Shown here one piece after another: positions 1 to 10,920 of a stretch of DNA of 64,000 bases. Positions within the stretch are counted from its first letter, which is position 1. Each line of letters begins with the position of its first letter. The DNA is from Periconia sp. R9002 (taxonomy: Eukaryota; Ascomycota; Dothideomycetes; Pleosporales; Periconiaceae). The position numbers and the translations under genes are program-made. The notes under the pieces are model-generated. The model ran no database searches, was not told the DNA's origin, and saw nothing but the letters and a program-made list of their open reading frames with translations. Location of the stretch: NCBI GenBank assembly GCA_023627715.1, contig JAMAHW010000089.1:62001-126000 (forward strand), read 5' to 3'.

Positions 1-2
1 GT

Positions 3-191
3 GGATCTTTCCATCGGCTGGACATGCAAGAAGACCATCGGACACTATGGATCTACCAGCCCTACCACATGCCAACGATAGGCCCTGTCCCCACGACTAC
101 TCGCCCTCAACATGGCCGCCTCATATGGATTTCACAAGGAAAGCAGCGCACCAAAGGATACCTACCCCACTGCAGTGATTTACATAACTGA
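3..191 (+). CDS. Possible 3' end of a gene cut by the window edge
   Basis: One frame is open from base 3 to a TGA at 189-191, about 62 codons, with mixed, unbiased composition (for example RTLWIYQPYHMPTIGPVP). It could be the last exon of a gene starting before the window. I recognise no domain, and an open frame of this length at an edge can arise by chance, so this is only a candidate partial CDS. Confidence 0.22.
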   Translation, partial: GSFHRLDMQEDHRTLWIYQPYHMPTIGPVPTTTRPQHGRLIWISQGKQRTKGYLPHCSDLHN

Positions 192-353
192 CCAGCTACA
201 CCCACCCTTCCTTCGACTCCTTACGCGGACCATACCCGTCAATAATTCACACTCGCTTTTCTACAAACCCACGCTCGTTCATAACAGATCAATACTTACA
301 TATAATAATACCGCACCATACATATCTAATACCACCCACAAACCAACCATCAC

Positions 354-830
354 ATGGCCATATTCAGCAGCATGTCGCCCAAGAAAACCCCGGTCATGCA
401 ACCCGCCTCGGACGCCGCCTCCTCCATCAAAGATGCCGAAGAGCCCAAACGCCCAGGCACAAGCGGCACCGAGCTCCTCCTCAAAACCAACCGCCGCGAC
501 GCCTCAGCGCAATTCCTCGCCGCCCAGCGCGCCGAAAACGCATACAAAGCGCGCAAGAGGGCCGCTACGGCCCGTGAGCACCGCTCCGAGGCTCGCACCC
601 ACTTCCACCAGAGCGTCTATCATTTGAAAGAGGGGGTGAAGAGCGTTGTGAATATGGTGAAGGCGATCCCGTGGATGATTCGCGAGAAGAAGGAGCGCAG
701 GCAGGCCGATAACGAGAAGAAGGCTGTTGAGAAGTATATGGAGAAAAAGAAGAAGTTGGAGGAGAGGATCGCGAAGCAGGAGGCGCAGAGCGCGAAGGAG
801 AAGGTTGAGGCGGCGGCTCCTGAGGCGTAG
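354..830 (+). CDS. Small basic coiled-coil protein, function unknown
   Basis: A single-exon frame of 158 residues opening MAIFSSMSPKK; the ATG at 354 is the first in frame. The N-terminal third is Pro/Ser/Thr-rich and probably disordered. Residues about 55-90 are Ala/Arg-rich, and residues about 110-150 are a run of Lys/Glu heptads (KEKVEAAAPEA at the C-terminus) that reads as an alpha-helical coiled coil. There is no signal peptide or membrane segment. The codon third positions are C/G-rich over the first two thirds, as expected for a real gene here, while several overlapping frames on both strands are clearly shadows. I do not recognise a family. It could be a fungal conserved hypothetical with a structural or nucleic-acid-binding role, but that is inference from charge only. 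Confidence 0.7.
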   Translation: MAIFSSMSPKKTPVMQPASDAASSIKDAEEPKRPGTSGTELLLKTNRRDASAQFLAAQRAENAYKARKRAATAREHRSEARTHFHQSVYHLKEGVKSVVNMVKAIPWMIREKKERRQADNEKKAVEKYMEKKKKLEERIAKQEAQSAKEKVEAAAPEA

Positions 831-2075
831 GATGGAGGGGAAGAGTAGGTTGTTGAGAAGGTGGAGATTGCTCATCATTTCTTTTTTTTTTCGTTTTGCT
901 CTTTGCATTCTTTTCGTTTTTCCTTTTTTTCCTTTTCTTGTTCCATCGATTTCCATCGTTCATCCGCCCTTTACCGGCACAATTTCCTTGCGTTTCTTCT
1001 CTTTATCTTTTCCTTCTCAAACTCATCAGCTCTCGTTCCGTCACTCCTCAGGAGTAGACCCCACAATTTCCTATGTCCACATCCCATTCTCTCTTTTTTC
1101 CTTATTTTCCTTCTGCTCTAACCGCATCTACGAAGGGCGTTCAGTGCATGCGGGTTTCGCCTCCTACGTGGAAGAAAGAAAAAAAAAATCCCCAAGGGCG
1201 ACAACGAGCACAACCACACACACACTAGCTCTGAAACCAGTGCACATGTATATGCACTGTTTTGACGGAGCTTTCCTACGGCTGTTTGGTATTGCTTTTG
1301 TGTCTCTCTTCAGACCTTTTTCCGTCTTTCACGATTGAAATCGATACCCCTCACTTGACGACTTCTCATGATGTACGTTTCCTTCTGTTTATTTCAGTTT
1401 GCGTTTACAGTTAGTTTTGGGAGAGGGGGAAGTAGGGTGATGGTGCAGGTGGTTAGATTTTGTAGTATGTAGTAGTAGATTGGATAACTGCAGAGGCAGT
1501 GATTGATAGTAATTTTATCTCTATCGATGAAAGTTTTTCCCGAAGTATTTGCCTAATCTCAATACGTGACTGCACATCTATTAACTTCCAATCTTAGTTG
1601 CGATGTGGTTGCCTACAGAATGTGTTGTCACCAAGTCTGGTTAGTTCAAGCAACATCAGCATAGGGTTCCCAGATCAACACCTGGCTAGCTCGATATGTA
1701 CATAGGTACAGACCTCCAATAAAGATAAGCCCAAATCGCATCTCTAAGTTCTTATATGCAACTCTTTAGTTCGAACATTGCTGCGCAACTACATACACCT
1801 AGGCATCCAACTCCGCCTTGCGGCCGATCAAAATCGTGGCGCAGCTCTTTAAGCATTGATCGTTGATCTTACACATCTACATACCTAGGTACCTGCATTT
1901 GATACTTGTACATGCAACGTTACGATAAAAATAAAGCCACACACCTTCTAATCATATAGCTACATACGTATACATAAATATCCAGGCACCAGCGCACTCG
2001 CAACATTCAAAAGAAAACAAGCGCTCCCAACACCCCTCCCTCCCTTCCCACTCCCCATCCTCAAAAAAGAAAACC
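831..2075. other. Intergenic: pyrimidine tract and AT-rich DNA
   Basis: No supported gene. It opens with a long T-rich tract at about 880-1110 (likely 3' UTR of the upstream gene). Toward 1700-1960 it carries AT-rich DNA with a palindromic TACCTAGGTA at 1882-1891. The last 100 bases before the macro-domain gene are C-rich, like a fungal promoter/5' UTR. Confidence 0.6.
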
Positions 2076-2867
2076 ATGTTAAACCTCGTCCGCAACCTCC
2101 TCACATCACCCACACCACCCACCCCCAAACAACCAACAATGCAATCCACCAGCACCACCCTCCCCTCAATAACCCTCCTCGTCACGGACGAAGCCTACAT
2201 CACCGCCTTCAACACCGCCGCGCAAACATACTCCCTCCCTCCCCATCCACTCCCCATAACCATAACCCACGAACTCTTCAACTCCCTCCCAGCCGGCACC
2301 CACTTCGACGCCATCGTATCCCCCGCAAACTCCTACGGCCAAATGGACGGCGGCTTCGACCACGCGCTCTCCCTCGCCTTCTCCCCCCAATCCGACTACC
2401 TCGCCCTAACCCGCGTCGCAAAACGCGCACTCTACGCCTCGCACCGCGGATTCCTGCCCCCGGGCGGCTGCGTCCTCGCGAAGCTCGACGGCGAGGAGGA
2501 ATTGAAACCGAATCCCTGGGGGTGTAAGTACCTCGCGATCCTGCCCACGATGAAGGTGCCGCAGAATGTGACTTGGGATCGCGAGGTGGTGTATGAGTGT
2601 GTGTGGGCGTTGTGCGCGGCGGTGGATGCGCATAATAGGAGGGTCATGGAGGTGGGGGAGGGGGACAGGGTGATTAGGGAGGTGTTGATGACGCCGTTGG
2701 CGACGGGGAGTGGGTGGGTTAGTAAGGAGAGGTGGGCGGCGCAGATGGTGCTTGCGTTGAAGCATTTTGGAGCCGCGGTGGAGAGGGGGGAGGAGGGGTG
2801 CGTGGGGATGGATTGGGTGGGGATTTGGGGTTTGCATGAAGAGGTTAAGGGGACGCATGGGTTGTGA
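2076..2867 (+). CDS. Macro-domain-like protein
   Basis: A single exon of 263 residues. Residues about 25-230 fit a macro domain, the ADP-ribose/O-acetyl-ADP-ribose binding fold: the strand and loop DAIVSPANSYGQMDGGFD is the classic ligand-binding segment (usually VNPAN....GGG), followed by helix LSLAFS, then the Gly-containing loop PLATGSGWVSKE near the end. Proteins of this fold bind ADP-ribose or hydrolyse ADP-ribosyl groups; which of these applies cannot be read here. The GGG loop is replaced by GQMDGGFD, so the ligand pocket may be atypical. Two starts are possible: 2076, with a 21-residue Pro/Thr-rich leader, or 2139 (MQSTSTTLP), which begins directly at the fold. Codon usage shifts from C-rich third positions in the first half to G-rich ones in the second. 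Confidence 0.82.
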   Translation: MLNLVRNLLTSPTPPTPKQPTMQSTSTTLPSITLLVTDEAYITAFNTAAQTYSLPPHPLPITITHELFNSLPAGTHFDAIVSPANSYGQMDGGFDHALSLAFSPQSDYLALTRVAKRALYASHRGFLPPGGCVLAKLDGEEELKPNPWGCKYLAILPTMKVPQNVTWDREVVYECVWALCAAVDAHNRRVMEVGEGDRVIREVLMTPLATGSGWVSKERWAAQMVLALKHFGAAVERGEEGCVGMDWVGIWGLHEEVKGTHGL

Positions 2868-3529
2868 AGGGTGAGGGTTGAGGGGCGTGGGGAGGTAGAT
2901 TGGGGTGTTTTGGTGTTCAAGACGGATCAATGAGATTACTGCATCCACATGTACAAATATCTATAATACTCGTACATACACAGGAAGAACATCTCCCCGC
3001 CGGTTCAAGGGCATGAGGGAGAAATATGGATATTTACACCTCCACCTCCATCCCTGGCTCCAGCGCACTGCCCCCACTCGTCCGAGAACGGGCGTGATGC
3101 ATACAAATACAGAGTGTACGAGAGATCCTCCGCCCAGCCCAAGAGTAAGAAAGATTCGTACATATCCAACCCATGTCTCCGAAGAGATGTGTGCATGCAT
3201 CGTTACTTGTTTTCGATTTATCATGACAGGATAAGATAATGATGCCAAAGAAGGAAATGCTACCTGATGCAAAAATAACCGCCGCCATGAGAAATACCGC
3301 CGCCATGAACATGCTCATAAGGAAATATAGAAACAGGAAAGATACCTATATGCTTGCAGAGAATCAACTAAAAACCCAGTCCTCGTGAAGTTCCAACTCT
3401 CCCTCTGTCCCCTAAGATCGACTCCCTGCCATCTTTCGAAGGGCACATAGACGATAGGGTTCAGCGAAGAGGAAGGGCCGAAGATTCACGTCCCCCCTAG
3501 CCAATAGCGGCGTTCATCTACAGGTGCTG
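2868..3529. other. Intergenic between convergent genes
   Basis: This spans the 3' flanks of the macro-domain gene and the bZIP gene. I see no open frame with codon bias and no repeat. Between 3287 and 3306 the short string CCGCCATGA occurs twice, 19 bp apart. Confidence 0.5.
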
Positions 3530-5254
3530 CTACCGCTCTTTATGATCTTCAAGCCTCACACCAGACATCGCGTACGGGAACGCAGCACGGAACGCAGGCC
3601 CCAAGCTCCAGTTGCTGATATTGCGCAGGTGGGCTTCGAATGCCGGGTTCATGACCCAGATTTCGTCATCATGGGGCGTTAGACCAGCGGCAAACATGTT
3701 GTTGGATGGGTTCGGTGTATGGGGGTGTCCGCTGGCAGGTGATCCTGTGTTGGAGTAGGGGGAGGTCGGTATCGACTGCGCTTTGGAGGCGGGAATGAGC
3801 ACGTCACGCGGGTTGTGCGGCCAGTTGACAGATATGGTTGTCGTGAAGGGGATGAAGAAGGTGTCAAAGTCGACATTGTTTGGGCTCGCAATAAAGGTGT
3901 CGCGCATTCGAGGCCTGTGGTGGTTAGTTTCAATTGATGCTCATCTCGAGATACAAGGTGGCCTTTGAAAAAGGCCAAATTGCATATAGAGGCTGGGACA
4001 CGTACCATGGAATGTAATCATACCAAAAAGGATGATCTTTGAAAAGTTGCGACGGCCGCGGTGTGACCCACTCTGGCATCCTATCGTAATTCTCTCGAGT
4101 CGGATCCACTAGCCAGCGCATTACCAAGAACATAATGTAGATGATGGCCACTTTCTCGGGGAGGCCTGAAATATCCGGGAATGTCTGGAGGATATCGGTA
4201 TGCAGCTTCGATAACGGATGAGACTCCATGGGCCGGTGCGGGAATGCGACGACGGTAAAGTTAGGATACAGAGGTCCGGTTAGCTCTTTGAGGGTCGCAC
4301 CAGCAGCAGCAAGGGCACGGCGCTCCGAGAGAAAATCCAGCAACAGAGCATCAAGGGGACACGTCGGTTGAACATAGCGTGGAAGTGTAGAGTGTGGCGG
4401 GAGGACGGGAGCATGCTGGCCGATTCCGTTCACACAAATAGCGACGGGAGGTGCTGGCGCACTCAGACTAGGATCTACCGGTCGACGAGATGCATTGTCT
4501 TCGAGAAGAAAATCCACACCCATTCTTTCGTCAAAGGGCGTCTCAGGCGGGGCAGCGCTGGGTATGCGATGGTGGGGTCCGTGAGTCGGCCACGATGGAC
4601 CTTGAGCATTGTTTGGAGTGCCATCTCCAGCGAAGCTCCACGAGCGGCGAGATTCGGCCGAATCAAGCGAGTGAATCCCATTATGTTGCTCAGCAGCAAT
4701 CTCTCCCAGCGTGGAGTTGAGAAGGCGGGGGTCGGTAGGGTGTCGAGGCGGTATAGGTAGTGGGGAGCGTTCAGCAGCAGCCGCCAGTTCTGTACACACG
4801 ATAGGTCAGCCAATTGGCCCAGCTAACACGCAATTGAGCAGCACGCGACAGATGACTGACCATTCAGACCGCTGGAGGGGTGGAGGATAGGCTGGATGAT
4901 GGAGAGGATGCCCTCGAGACGCTTTCTGATATCTGCATTCTCTGCAATGACGGCATTCTTCTCGCGGATCTCGACCTGTAGATCATGGTAGGGCTGTTGA
5001 TTCTCGAGCTCGCGTATGCGCTGGTTCAAGTGGTCAATCTGATTCTTTGTGCGCTCGCGGATGGCACGCTGGGCTTCGCGGTCGTTTGCGCGTTTTCGGG
5101 CCAGCTGCTCGGGGGTGAGGTTGGCGACGCCTCGCGAGGAGGTGCCGGCGGTGCGACGCTTCTTTGCGGCAGGTTGATGGGCGGCGCTGGCATCGGAGCC
5201 ATCGGCATGTCCATCTTGGGATGGAGAATGAGTGTCTGAGGCAGGCCCGGGCAT
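3530..5254 (-). CDS. bZIP transcription factor with DUF3425 domain
   Basis: Three exons on the minus strand: 5254-4861, 4789-4006 and 3914-3530, giving 520 residues. Both introns are GT..AG and keep frame (phases 1 and 2). The basic region is NDREAQRAIRERTKNQIDHL, with the N-x7-R signature contacting DNA, followed by a short leucine-zipper coiled coil (LNQRIRELE). The C-terminal half matches the fungal DUF3425 domain (LDALLLDFLSERRALAAAG, then PLYPNFTVVAFPHRP and WLVDPTRENYDRMPEWVTPR), whose function is unknown but which commonly accompanies fungal bZIPs. Expected site of action: nucleus. The start at 5254 (MPGPASD) was chosen because the frame further upstream lacks protein-like composition. 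It is divergent from the esterase gene at 5642 with a 387-bp shared promoter, so co-regulation is possible. Target genes are unknown. Confidence 0.93.
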
Positions 5255-5641
5255 GGTCGGGACGCTGACGAATATGGCTGGGCGCGTAGCTGTGCCTGAG
5301 CTGGGGGGACGGAGGCACAGAGTCGTGTTGCGCAGAAAAGATGGAAGAGGCGAGTCATGCGCGGATCGTCTGCATCTCCATCGATAGTCAGCAAGCAGAA
5401 TGCGGGGACCCGCTTGGCTTCCCCGCGCCAACAGTCCCGACTAGTCCTTCTTGGAACCTCGGATATACGCTCCCACCTCGTCGGGTTGGGTGTCGGGGAA
5501 GGATAAATCCAATAGGGAGAGGGCATTCAGGATCGAGATTCACGATGCGGAGTAACAGCGTGGGAGGCATTTCTCCTCCTTTCTAGCAACTGCTCTCTCG
5601 AGCTTCTTATTCATTCCCATATTGCATCACCACAGTGAACA
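5255..5641. promoter_or_regulatory. Shared divergent promoter of bZIP and esterase genes
   Basis: A 387-bp gap between two divergent ATGs, so both promoters must lie here or overlap the 5' UTRs. I see no clear TATA box. The inference that it is bidirectional rests on gene orientation only. Confidence 0.5.
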
Positions 5642-6914
5642 ATGGCCGATCAACCCGTCAGCAAGATAGGTATCGTCTCGACTACTCTGAAAGGGAGTTA
5701 GTTCTCACCTCATCCCAACAGGCACATCATGATCTACCTAGTCCATGTTACCCCACATACACCACATTCACGCTTCAATCCAAACATGTCCCATCATCCT
5801 CACTAACTCCCTTCTCCAACAGTACTTTCCGCCTCCACCCGCCTCGTCACGTCGCCCTTCAAAGGCCAAAAGGGCGCCCAAAACTACTTCAAAGATGTCG
5901 CCTTTAGCATGATGCGCACGCAGCTCGGCAACCTCGACGTCGCTCAGGAACGCTACCTGCAAGGCACAAGCACCCCCGTCTACCTCAAGTATGCAAAAGA
6001 CAATGGTTTTACGCCCGAGAGCGTGACTCTTCCTGGCGGTGCGCAGGCGCATTGGATCGGCGACAGTAGCGCAGAGAAGGTCATTGTGTGGTTCCATGGT
6101 ATGTTCCTCCCCTCACGAAAACGTTGGGAACAATCAACTAACATGATGTTGGACAAAAGGCGGCGGCTACGTACTCCCTGTATCTCCTGGGCACCTCCAA
6201 TACCTCCAGTCCCTGCAATCATCACTCGCGGCCGAAGGTACCCCCGTGAGCATCCTCCTCCTAGCCTACACGCTCGCACCCGAAGCAACCTACCCAACGC
6301 AACTCCGTGAAGCAGTGTCGTGCCTGCGATACCTCATCCACACCACAGGCCGCGCACCCCGCGATATAACCCTCGGCGGCGATTCAGCGGGCGGAAACCT
6401 CATTCTCGGCGTCCTCTCCCACCTCACGCATCCACACCCGGAGATCGCGGTGCTGAAACTCCCGACGAAGTTGCATGCTGCGTTGCTGGTTTCGCCGTGG
6501 GTCTCGTTCAATACGCATACGCCTGCTTTCGAGGAGAATGCGGAGAGGGATATGTTCGATCGAAGGCCAATAATTAAGTGGTCGGCTGCATTCTTGGGTT
6601 CGACGTCGCCTTTCGCCGGGGACTTTTACAACGAGCCGGTACTTGCGCCAGCCCAGTGGTGGGAGGGGGCTGCGGATGTGATTGATGAGGTGCTGATTTG
6701 GGCGGGTAGGAATGAGATTTTGTTGGATGGGATCGAGGAGTTTGCGAGGCGGTTTGAGAAGGGGTTTGGGGGCAAGGGAGGGAGAGTCAGTACGGTGATT
6801 ACGGAGAATGCGGCCCATATTGAGCCGATTATAGAGCTGATGCTAGGGTACAAAGGAGATAGTGGAACGGGGAGTGCAATCGTTATCAATGATTGGGTTC
6901 GGGCGAAGCTGTGA
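5642..6914 (+). CDS. Alpha/beta hydrolase fold-3 esterase (HSL-like)
   Basis: Exons 5642-5669, 5823-6098 and 6160-6914 give 352 residues. The first intron contains a CACTAACTC branch site, and both junctions restore frame. The HGGGY oxyanion-hole motif is created exactly across the second splice junction, which confirms that intron. The nucleophile elbow is GDSAGGNL (catalytic Ser), followed by a C-terminal Asp region (LIWAGRNEILLDG) and a His (TENAAHIEPI), completing the hormone-sensitive-lipase type triad. YTLAPEATYPTQL is the usual conserved segment after the oxyanion loop. Such enzymes hydrolyse carboxyl esters; the substrate cannot be inferred. No signal peptide, so probably cytosolic. 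It is divergent from a bZIP regulator. Confidence 0.93.
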
Positions 6915-7776
6915 GCAGGTTATGCATGCTGCCATTTTTCTAGGACAATGAGGTTCATGTCGTTGTTTTCTGATTACGAGTGTTTTAATCGTGGAATATC
7001 ATCCCGCAGGCCAAAACTATTCTCCGAATGAAACCCCGAAAAATTGTGCGCTTCCCAGAATTCAGATGCACAATCGACAATGAACATGCGGGCGTGATGC
7101 AATGTTCCGTTCAACCAATTCGTAAACGTAAAAATCATCATGCGGGTATCCAGTCGCGCGGGTATATCCTCCGAGGAATCCGAAAACCCATCTACCATGC
7201 AAAACGCCTTGCAATGCTTTGATCCGCCGATTGAAAGAAAATAGCCACCGCCAAACGCCTGGAAATGCTTCGAATTTCCCATATAATGCTCGGCTGAGGA
7301 CGAAAGAGAAAGGTCAAGAAATTAAAAGAAACAAAGAACCCAGACGAAATGAGGCAAAAGGGAACCAATGCACCTGCTGCGCCAGATGGAAAAACCAAGA
7401 GCGGTGATGCTATAGCGCTTTCCTCAAGCGCGGTAATCTTCCTAGGTATATCTCGCTAGGCAACGTGATGTACGCTCGGAAACGGTGTCCGCCATTGAAG
7501 GCTTTCCCAAGACCTGAAGAACTCGTTTAGTTAGAAACTGTACAGCAACTTCCAACTTTCAATTGAGCTTGATATCTCGAGGTTGGACTGCAAACTTGCA
7601 TGAGGCGGAATATAGTTTCTGGGTAAGGAGCAATCCTCTTCAGAGACCCATATGTTGTAAACCGTAACACTGGAGCGCAGCACGTTGCCCAGTCCTCTGT
7701 CCAGCAGATGCCAATTGGTGGGCATGGATCTCACATACCTTTCATGGAAAGAATCTCCTCCAGCATTGCGCAGACT
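6915..7776. other. Intergenic, no supported gene
   Basis: Convergent 3' flanks of the esterase and the basic-protein gene. Short open frames on both strands have no codon bias. Around 7197-7285 an imperfect duplication (AACGCCT...AATGCTT, twice) is visible. Confidence 0.5.
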
Positions 7777-8286
7777 TTAGAAAGTATCGTTTTGTATTTT
7801 GGCAAGAATGGGTTTGCCATCCGAATCCGTTTTGACTTTGCCATCCGAGTCCTTTTCGTAGGGGTTGCCGTCCAAGTCCATGTCGATGCCGTATCGGCCC
7901 TTCTTGCCCACGCTGTATGGATGCAGGACTGGCCAGCGTTGCCTCTCTCCGAGCCTCGGAGGCCTATTAGGGCCAATGTTATCCGGGTCAATAACAATGT
8001 CTGGATCCGGTGTGGAGGCGGCCTCGTTTGAGGTCTCGGTGGTGTTCTTGTCCTTGTTCTTGTTCCGATTCCTGGCCTTGCGCTTCTTGCGTTCCTTCTT
8101 TTGTTCCTTCTTTTGCGCCTTGGACTTTTCATCTTCGGCGGCATTGTTGTCTTTGGCAGCCTTCTTGCGCTTTACGTGAGGTTTTGCGCGGGGTCCTTGC
8201 TGATGTGCGGAGGACCTTGTAATTCGCGTTGCGAGGGGGACGTCCTGAGTGCGGACCTGGTCTCGCGAGCTGCCTCGGCGGGGCAT
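7777..8286 (-). CDS. Highly basic hypothetical protein with acidic/Asp-Gly C-terminus
   Basis: A single exon of 169 residues from the ATG at 8286 (MPRRGSSRDQ). The frame continues upstream to 8598, but the sequence just before 8286 (TTTCTACTGCCAG) looks like an intron 3' end and the extra residues look non-coding. Residues about 35-85 are a dense Lys/Arg/Asn/Glu stretch (QKKEQKKERKKRKARNRNK), a likely nuclear or nucleolar localisation signal. The C-terminal half contains short Asp-Gly repeats (DMDLDGNPYEKDSDGKVK, then DSDGKPI), which resemble calcium-binding loops in spacing but are unproven. I recognise no family. Low-complexity composition makes a confident call difficult. Confidence 0.6.
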   Translation of the reverse strand: MPRRGSSRDQVRTQDVPLATRITRSSAHQQGPRAKPHVKRKKAAKDNNAAEDEKSKAQKKEQKKERKKRKARNRNKNKDKNTTETSNEAASTPDPDIVIDPDNIGPNRPPRLGERQRWPVLHPYSVGKKGRYGIDMDLDGNPYEKDSDGKVKTDSDGKPILAKIQNDTF

Positions 8287-8751
8287 CTTGCGAAACCTGG
8301 CAGTAGAAAATGAGATTGAATTATCTGTTATATAATCTGTCCAATTGATCGAGGGACGACACAGAAATTGTCGTGGAGGTGTTGTTGTGGGGTACAGAGC
8401 CGTCGTGCCATGGGAACTTTTATTTTCAAGGGTCCGTAGCCGCGCCGATGAGCTTGGACCATTATTCCGCGGTGTCACGTGCCGCAGTCCTTCTTGCACC
8501 GATCTTATCCCCTTTCGCGTCACGAAAAAGCTTGGAGTCAATCTCTTATGAGAGAGATGCTCATTATAATGACCCGACAATATCCACATGGTCAACATTC
8601 GAGGACGTGTTTATTCTACAATTCACATGGATTGATGTGCAGGTTCTGATAGACCCTAGATGCTTTTTCTACGTATGTACACTCGTAACATTGGGACCAC
8701 TCTTGATTGCTCTTATTCCGATATCCTACAGATCCACATATATAATACAAA
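8287..8751. other. Intergenic: promoter of the basic-protein gene and mcr1 3' flank
   Basis: Nothing gene-like. The DNA next to 8286 is expected to hold the 5' UTR, possibly with a 5' UTR intron ending at CTACTGCCAG. Confidence 0.45.
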
Positions 8752-9692
8752 TCAAAACGTATGTATGCGAGTCTTGTCATAACCCAATTGCTCCAGAATG
8801 CCTTTCTCCTTTTTGGAACCGACAAGAGCAGCCTCCATAGCCGGAGGCCCACAGACAAACACCATATTTTCTCCATCCGCTTCCTTTTCCCGCGCACTCG
8901 CGACTTGCTCGAGTAATTCCTTTGTAACGCGTCCTTTCCTCCAAGGCGATCCAGGGCCTGGCTCAGTAACGGTGTACAAGTAATCAAACCTGTCACCGTA
9001 TTTCGATTTAAATGCTTCGAATTCCTTTTGCAGCAAAACGTCTTGATCGGTGTTGGCTCCGTATACGATAGTGACTGCGGTTTTGTCGGATGGATTGCTC
9101 AGTATACCGTGTGCGAGCTGATATATCGGGGTGATGCCCGCACCACCTGCAATGAGTGTTACGTGTGGGACGGTATTTGGCTTCCATTGATGGCCGCGGA
9201 GAGCTGCCGCAAAAAGGAGTTTGTCGCCTGGTTTGAGGCAATGTAAATGCGTGCTCTGCCTTCCGTCGGGATATTTCTTTACTAAGAGGTCAAGGTGACC
9301 AGGCTCGTTCAAATCGCTAATGGGTGTGTAAGGTCGCGCGACGGGATACCAGCTGTTCTGGGGCCATGCCATTGTGAGGACAGCGGCTTGTATTATATTA
9401 ATGCCTGGCTGAGTTATGCAACCAAATACGAGGACTTACATGTCACAGAAAGTCCGCTGATGTTATCCTCTTTGGGGAGCTTGAATCGCAAATGCTTGGT
9501 ATTGTGGTTGACATCTTGGACGCTTTCGAGAGGTAATGAAACAAAGGCTGGCCCTCTACCAAATACTTTTTGCGGTTCTCCAGAATCTGCGTGGATATCA
9601 CGACGGAGAATTGTGTATGCGAGGCTTATGCCGATGCCTCCAGCTGCGAGTCTCGCAATGACTGGGCGCATGCGCTGAACCGGTGCGGCCAT
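8752..9692 (-). CDS. mcr1: NADH-cytochrome b5 reductase, mitochondrial (Mcr1)
   Basis: Two exons on the minus strand, 9692-9440 and 9386-8752, giving 295 residues; the intron is phase 1 with GTAAGT donor. The protein transfers electrons from NADH through FAD to cytochrome b5 and related acceptors, and in fungi localises to the mitochondrial outer membrane/intermembrane space. It begins with a basic leader (MRPVIARLAAGG) and one hydrophobic anchor. Family landmarks: FAD-binding VARPYTPISD near residue 110, the flavin/NADH loop TLIAGGAGITPIYQ, and the C-terminal NADH-binding FVCGPPAMEAAL. Length agrees with the family (about 300). The splice junction reads SGLSVT-SAVLTMAW, as expected for the conserved first beta strands. 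Nothing looks broken. Confidence 0.96.
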
Positions 9693-10920
9693 GGTTATGA
9701 AAGGAGTAGTCGAGGATTGGCGAATTTGATCGAAAACATTCCCAAACCATTTTTTGTCACACCGAACATTTTTATACTCTTCTCATCGGACCCTAGCGAT
9801 GAGATGACATTGTCAGGAGACAATTGGACGGACACACGGGTCTCCGATCGGCCTGGCCATCGGTAACCCGGGGCACAGTAAGAGCGAGCCATCCCAAACC
9901 ATCACGTCTAGTCTTCATCGAGCTATGACCTTAACATTAGAGGTACAATTGTCATGTCAGACTCGCTGCTCTTGTACTTACAAATAACCTGCCTGAAGGT
10001 TATGACTGGTTTTGGTGTTCGCACCGCTCGGACCTGTATTATTTAGTATTAGTGTACGCATTTTTCCATCGATGTTGTTAATCTTTGAATTAATGCGTTG
10101 CAGTTATACGATTATTAGCAAAAGCAAAGAGTTTTGGAAACAAGTTATGTTTCTCACTCAAAAGCATACTCCTAGCGTAAATTACAGCAGCGCGACTTTT
10201 TTGCCAGTAGATAGCAGATTAGAACTCTTGAAAAACGGAGTTGGATAATATTAACGCGCGTGTGCTGAGCCGGTAGCTTGGTTGACAGTGGGGCATCTGC
10301 ATGAGTATTTGTCACGGCAGCTGTCAGATTTTGAAATATGCGAACTCTAAAGAAAGTTCAATCATGACTCGAGCTAAAAAAAACATGTATTATTATATTC
10401 ACATAAAACAGTATTGGAGACACTGCAGGACATTGAAATATTTCATTGTTGACATCAAATAAGGTAATTTGGCGGCGCGGTTCAATAAGAAATACGATTT
10501 CCCATATTTTGACTAATAATTATTGAAGTCTCGACCAGTATTCGATATGGGTTTCTCAACTTTACTATATGTGACGCGACGGGTCTCTTTCAAATGTCCG
10601 AGTGCACGTATATGTATAACCTCGTATTCGGAGCTCAGCAGCACGACACGCTATATTTTATCCCGAAGTCGGGTATTAGCCGATTGTGTTCCTACACTAC
10701 CAAATGGCCTCCGACTTTATTAAATAATATTGGGCACTATATGCTCAATTTCTCCTGAATTATCTTGACCTAATTATAGGTGTGAACAGACGCAGACCAA
10801 AGAAGCCGCAATGCTATACAAATATGCTGAAGTCGTGATGGTTTGCCCTGGGTTGAAAGTTATGATTCACAATATCTATCTCACTCAACGTTGGCCTAGC
10901 TGCGCTTTCCTGAGGTGACC
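9693..10920. other. AT-rich gene-free stretch
   Basis: About 1.2 kb, visibly AT-rich between 10,000 and 10,750 with short frames broken by many stops in all six readings. It may be repeat-derived DNA changed by C-to-T mutation (RIP) or simply non-coding; I see no terminal repeats. The first ~200 bp are expected to contain the mcr1 promoter. Confidence 0.5.

Noticed and set aside
112..627. 171-residue frame overlapping the first gene
   Set aside because: Out of frame with the better-supported coiled-coil protein at 354, and of low-complexity Pro/Thr composition.
504..963. Arg/Leu-rich minus-strand frames opposite the coiled-coil gene
   Set aside because: Antisense shadows of Lys/Glu-rich coding sequence.
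6974..7282. 102-residue minus-strand frame with a KHFQAFGGGYF-like internal repeat
   Set aside because: The repeat reflects a short imperfect DNA duplication in a convergent 3' region; no family match and no promoter context.
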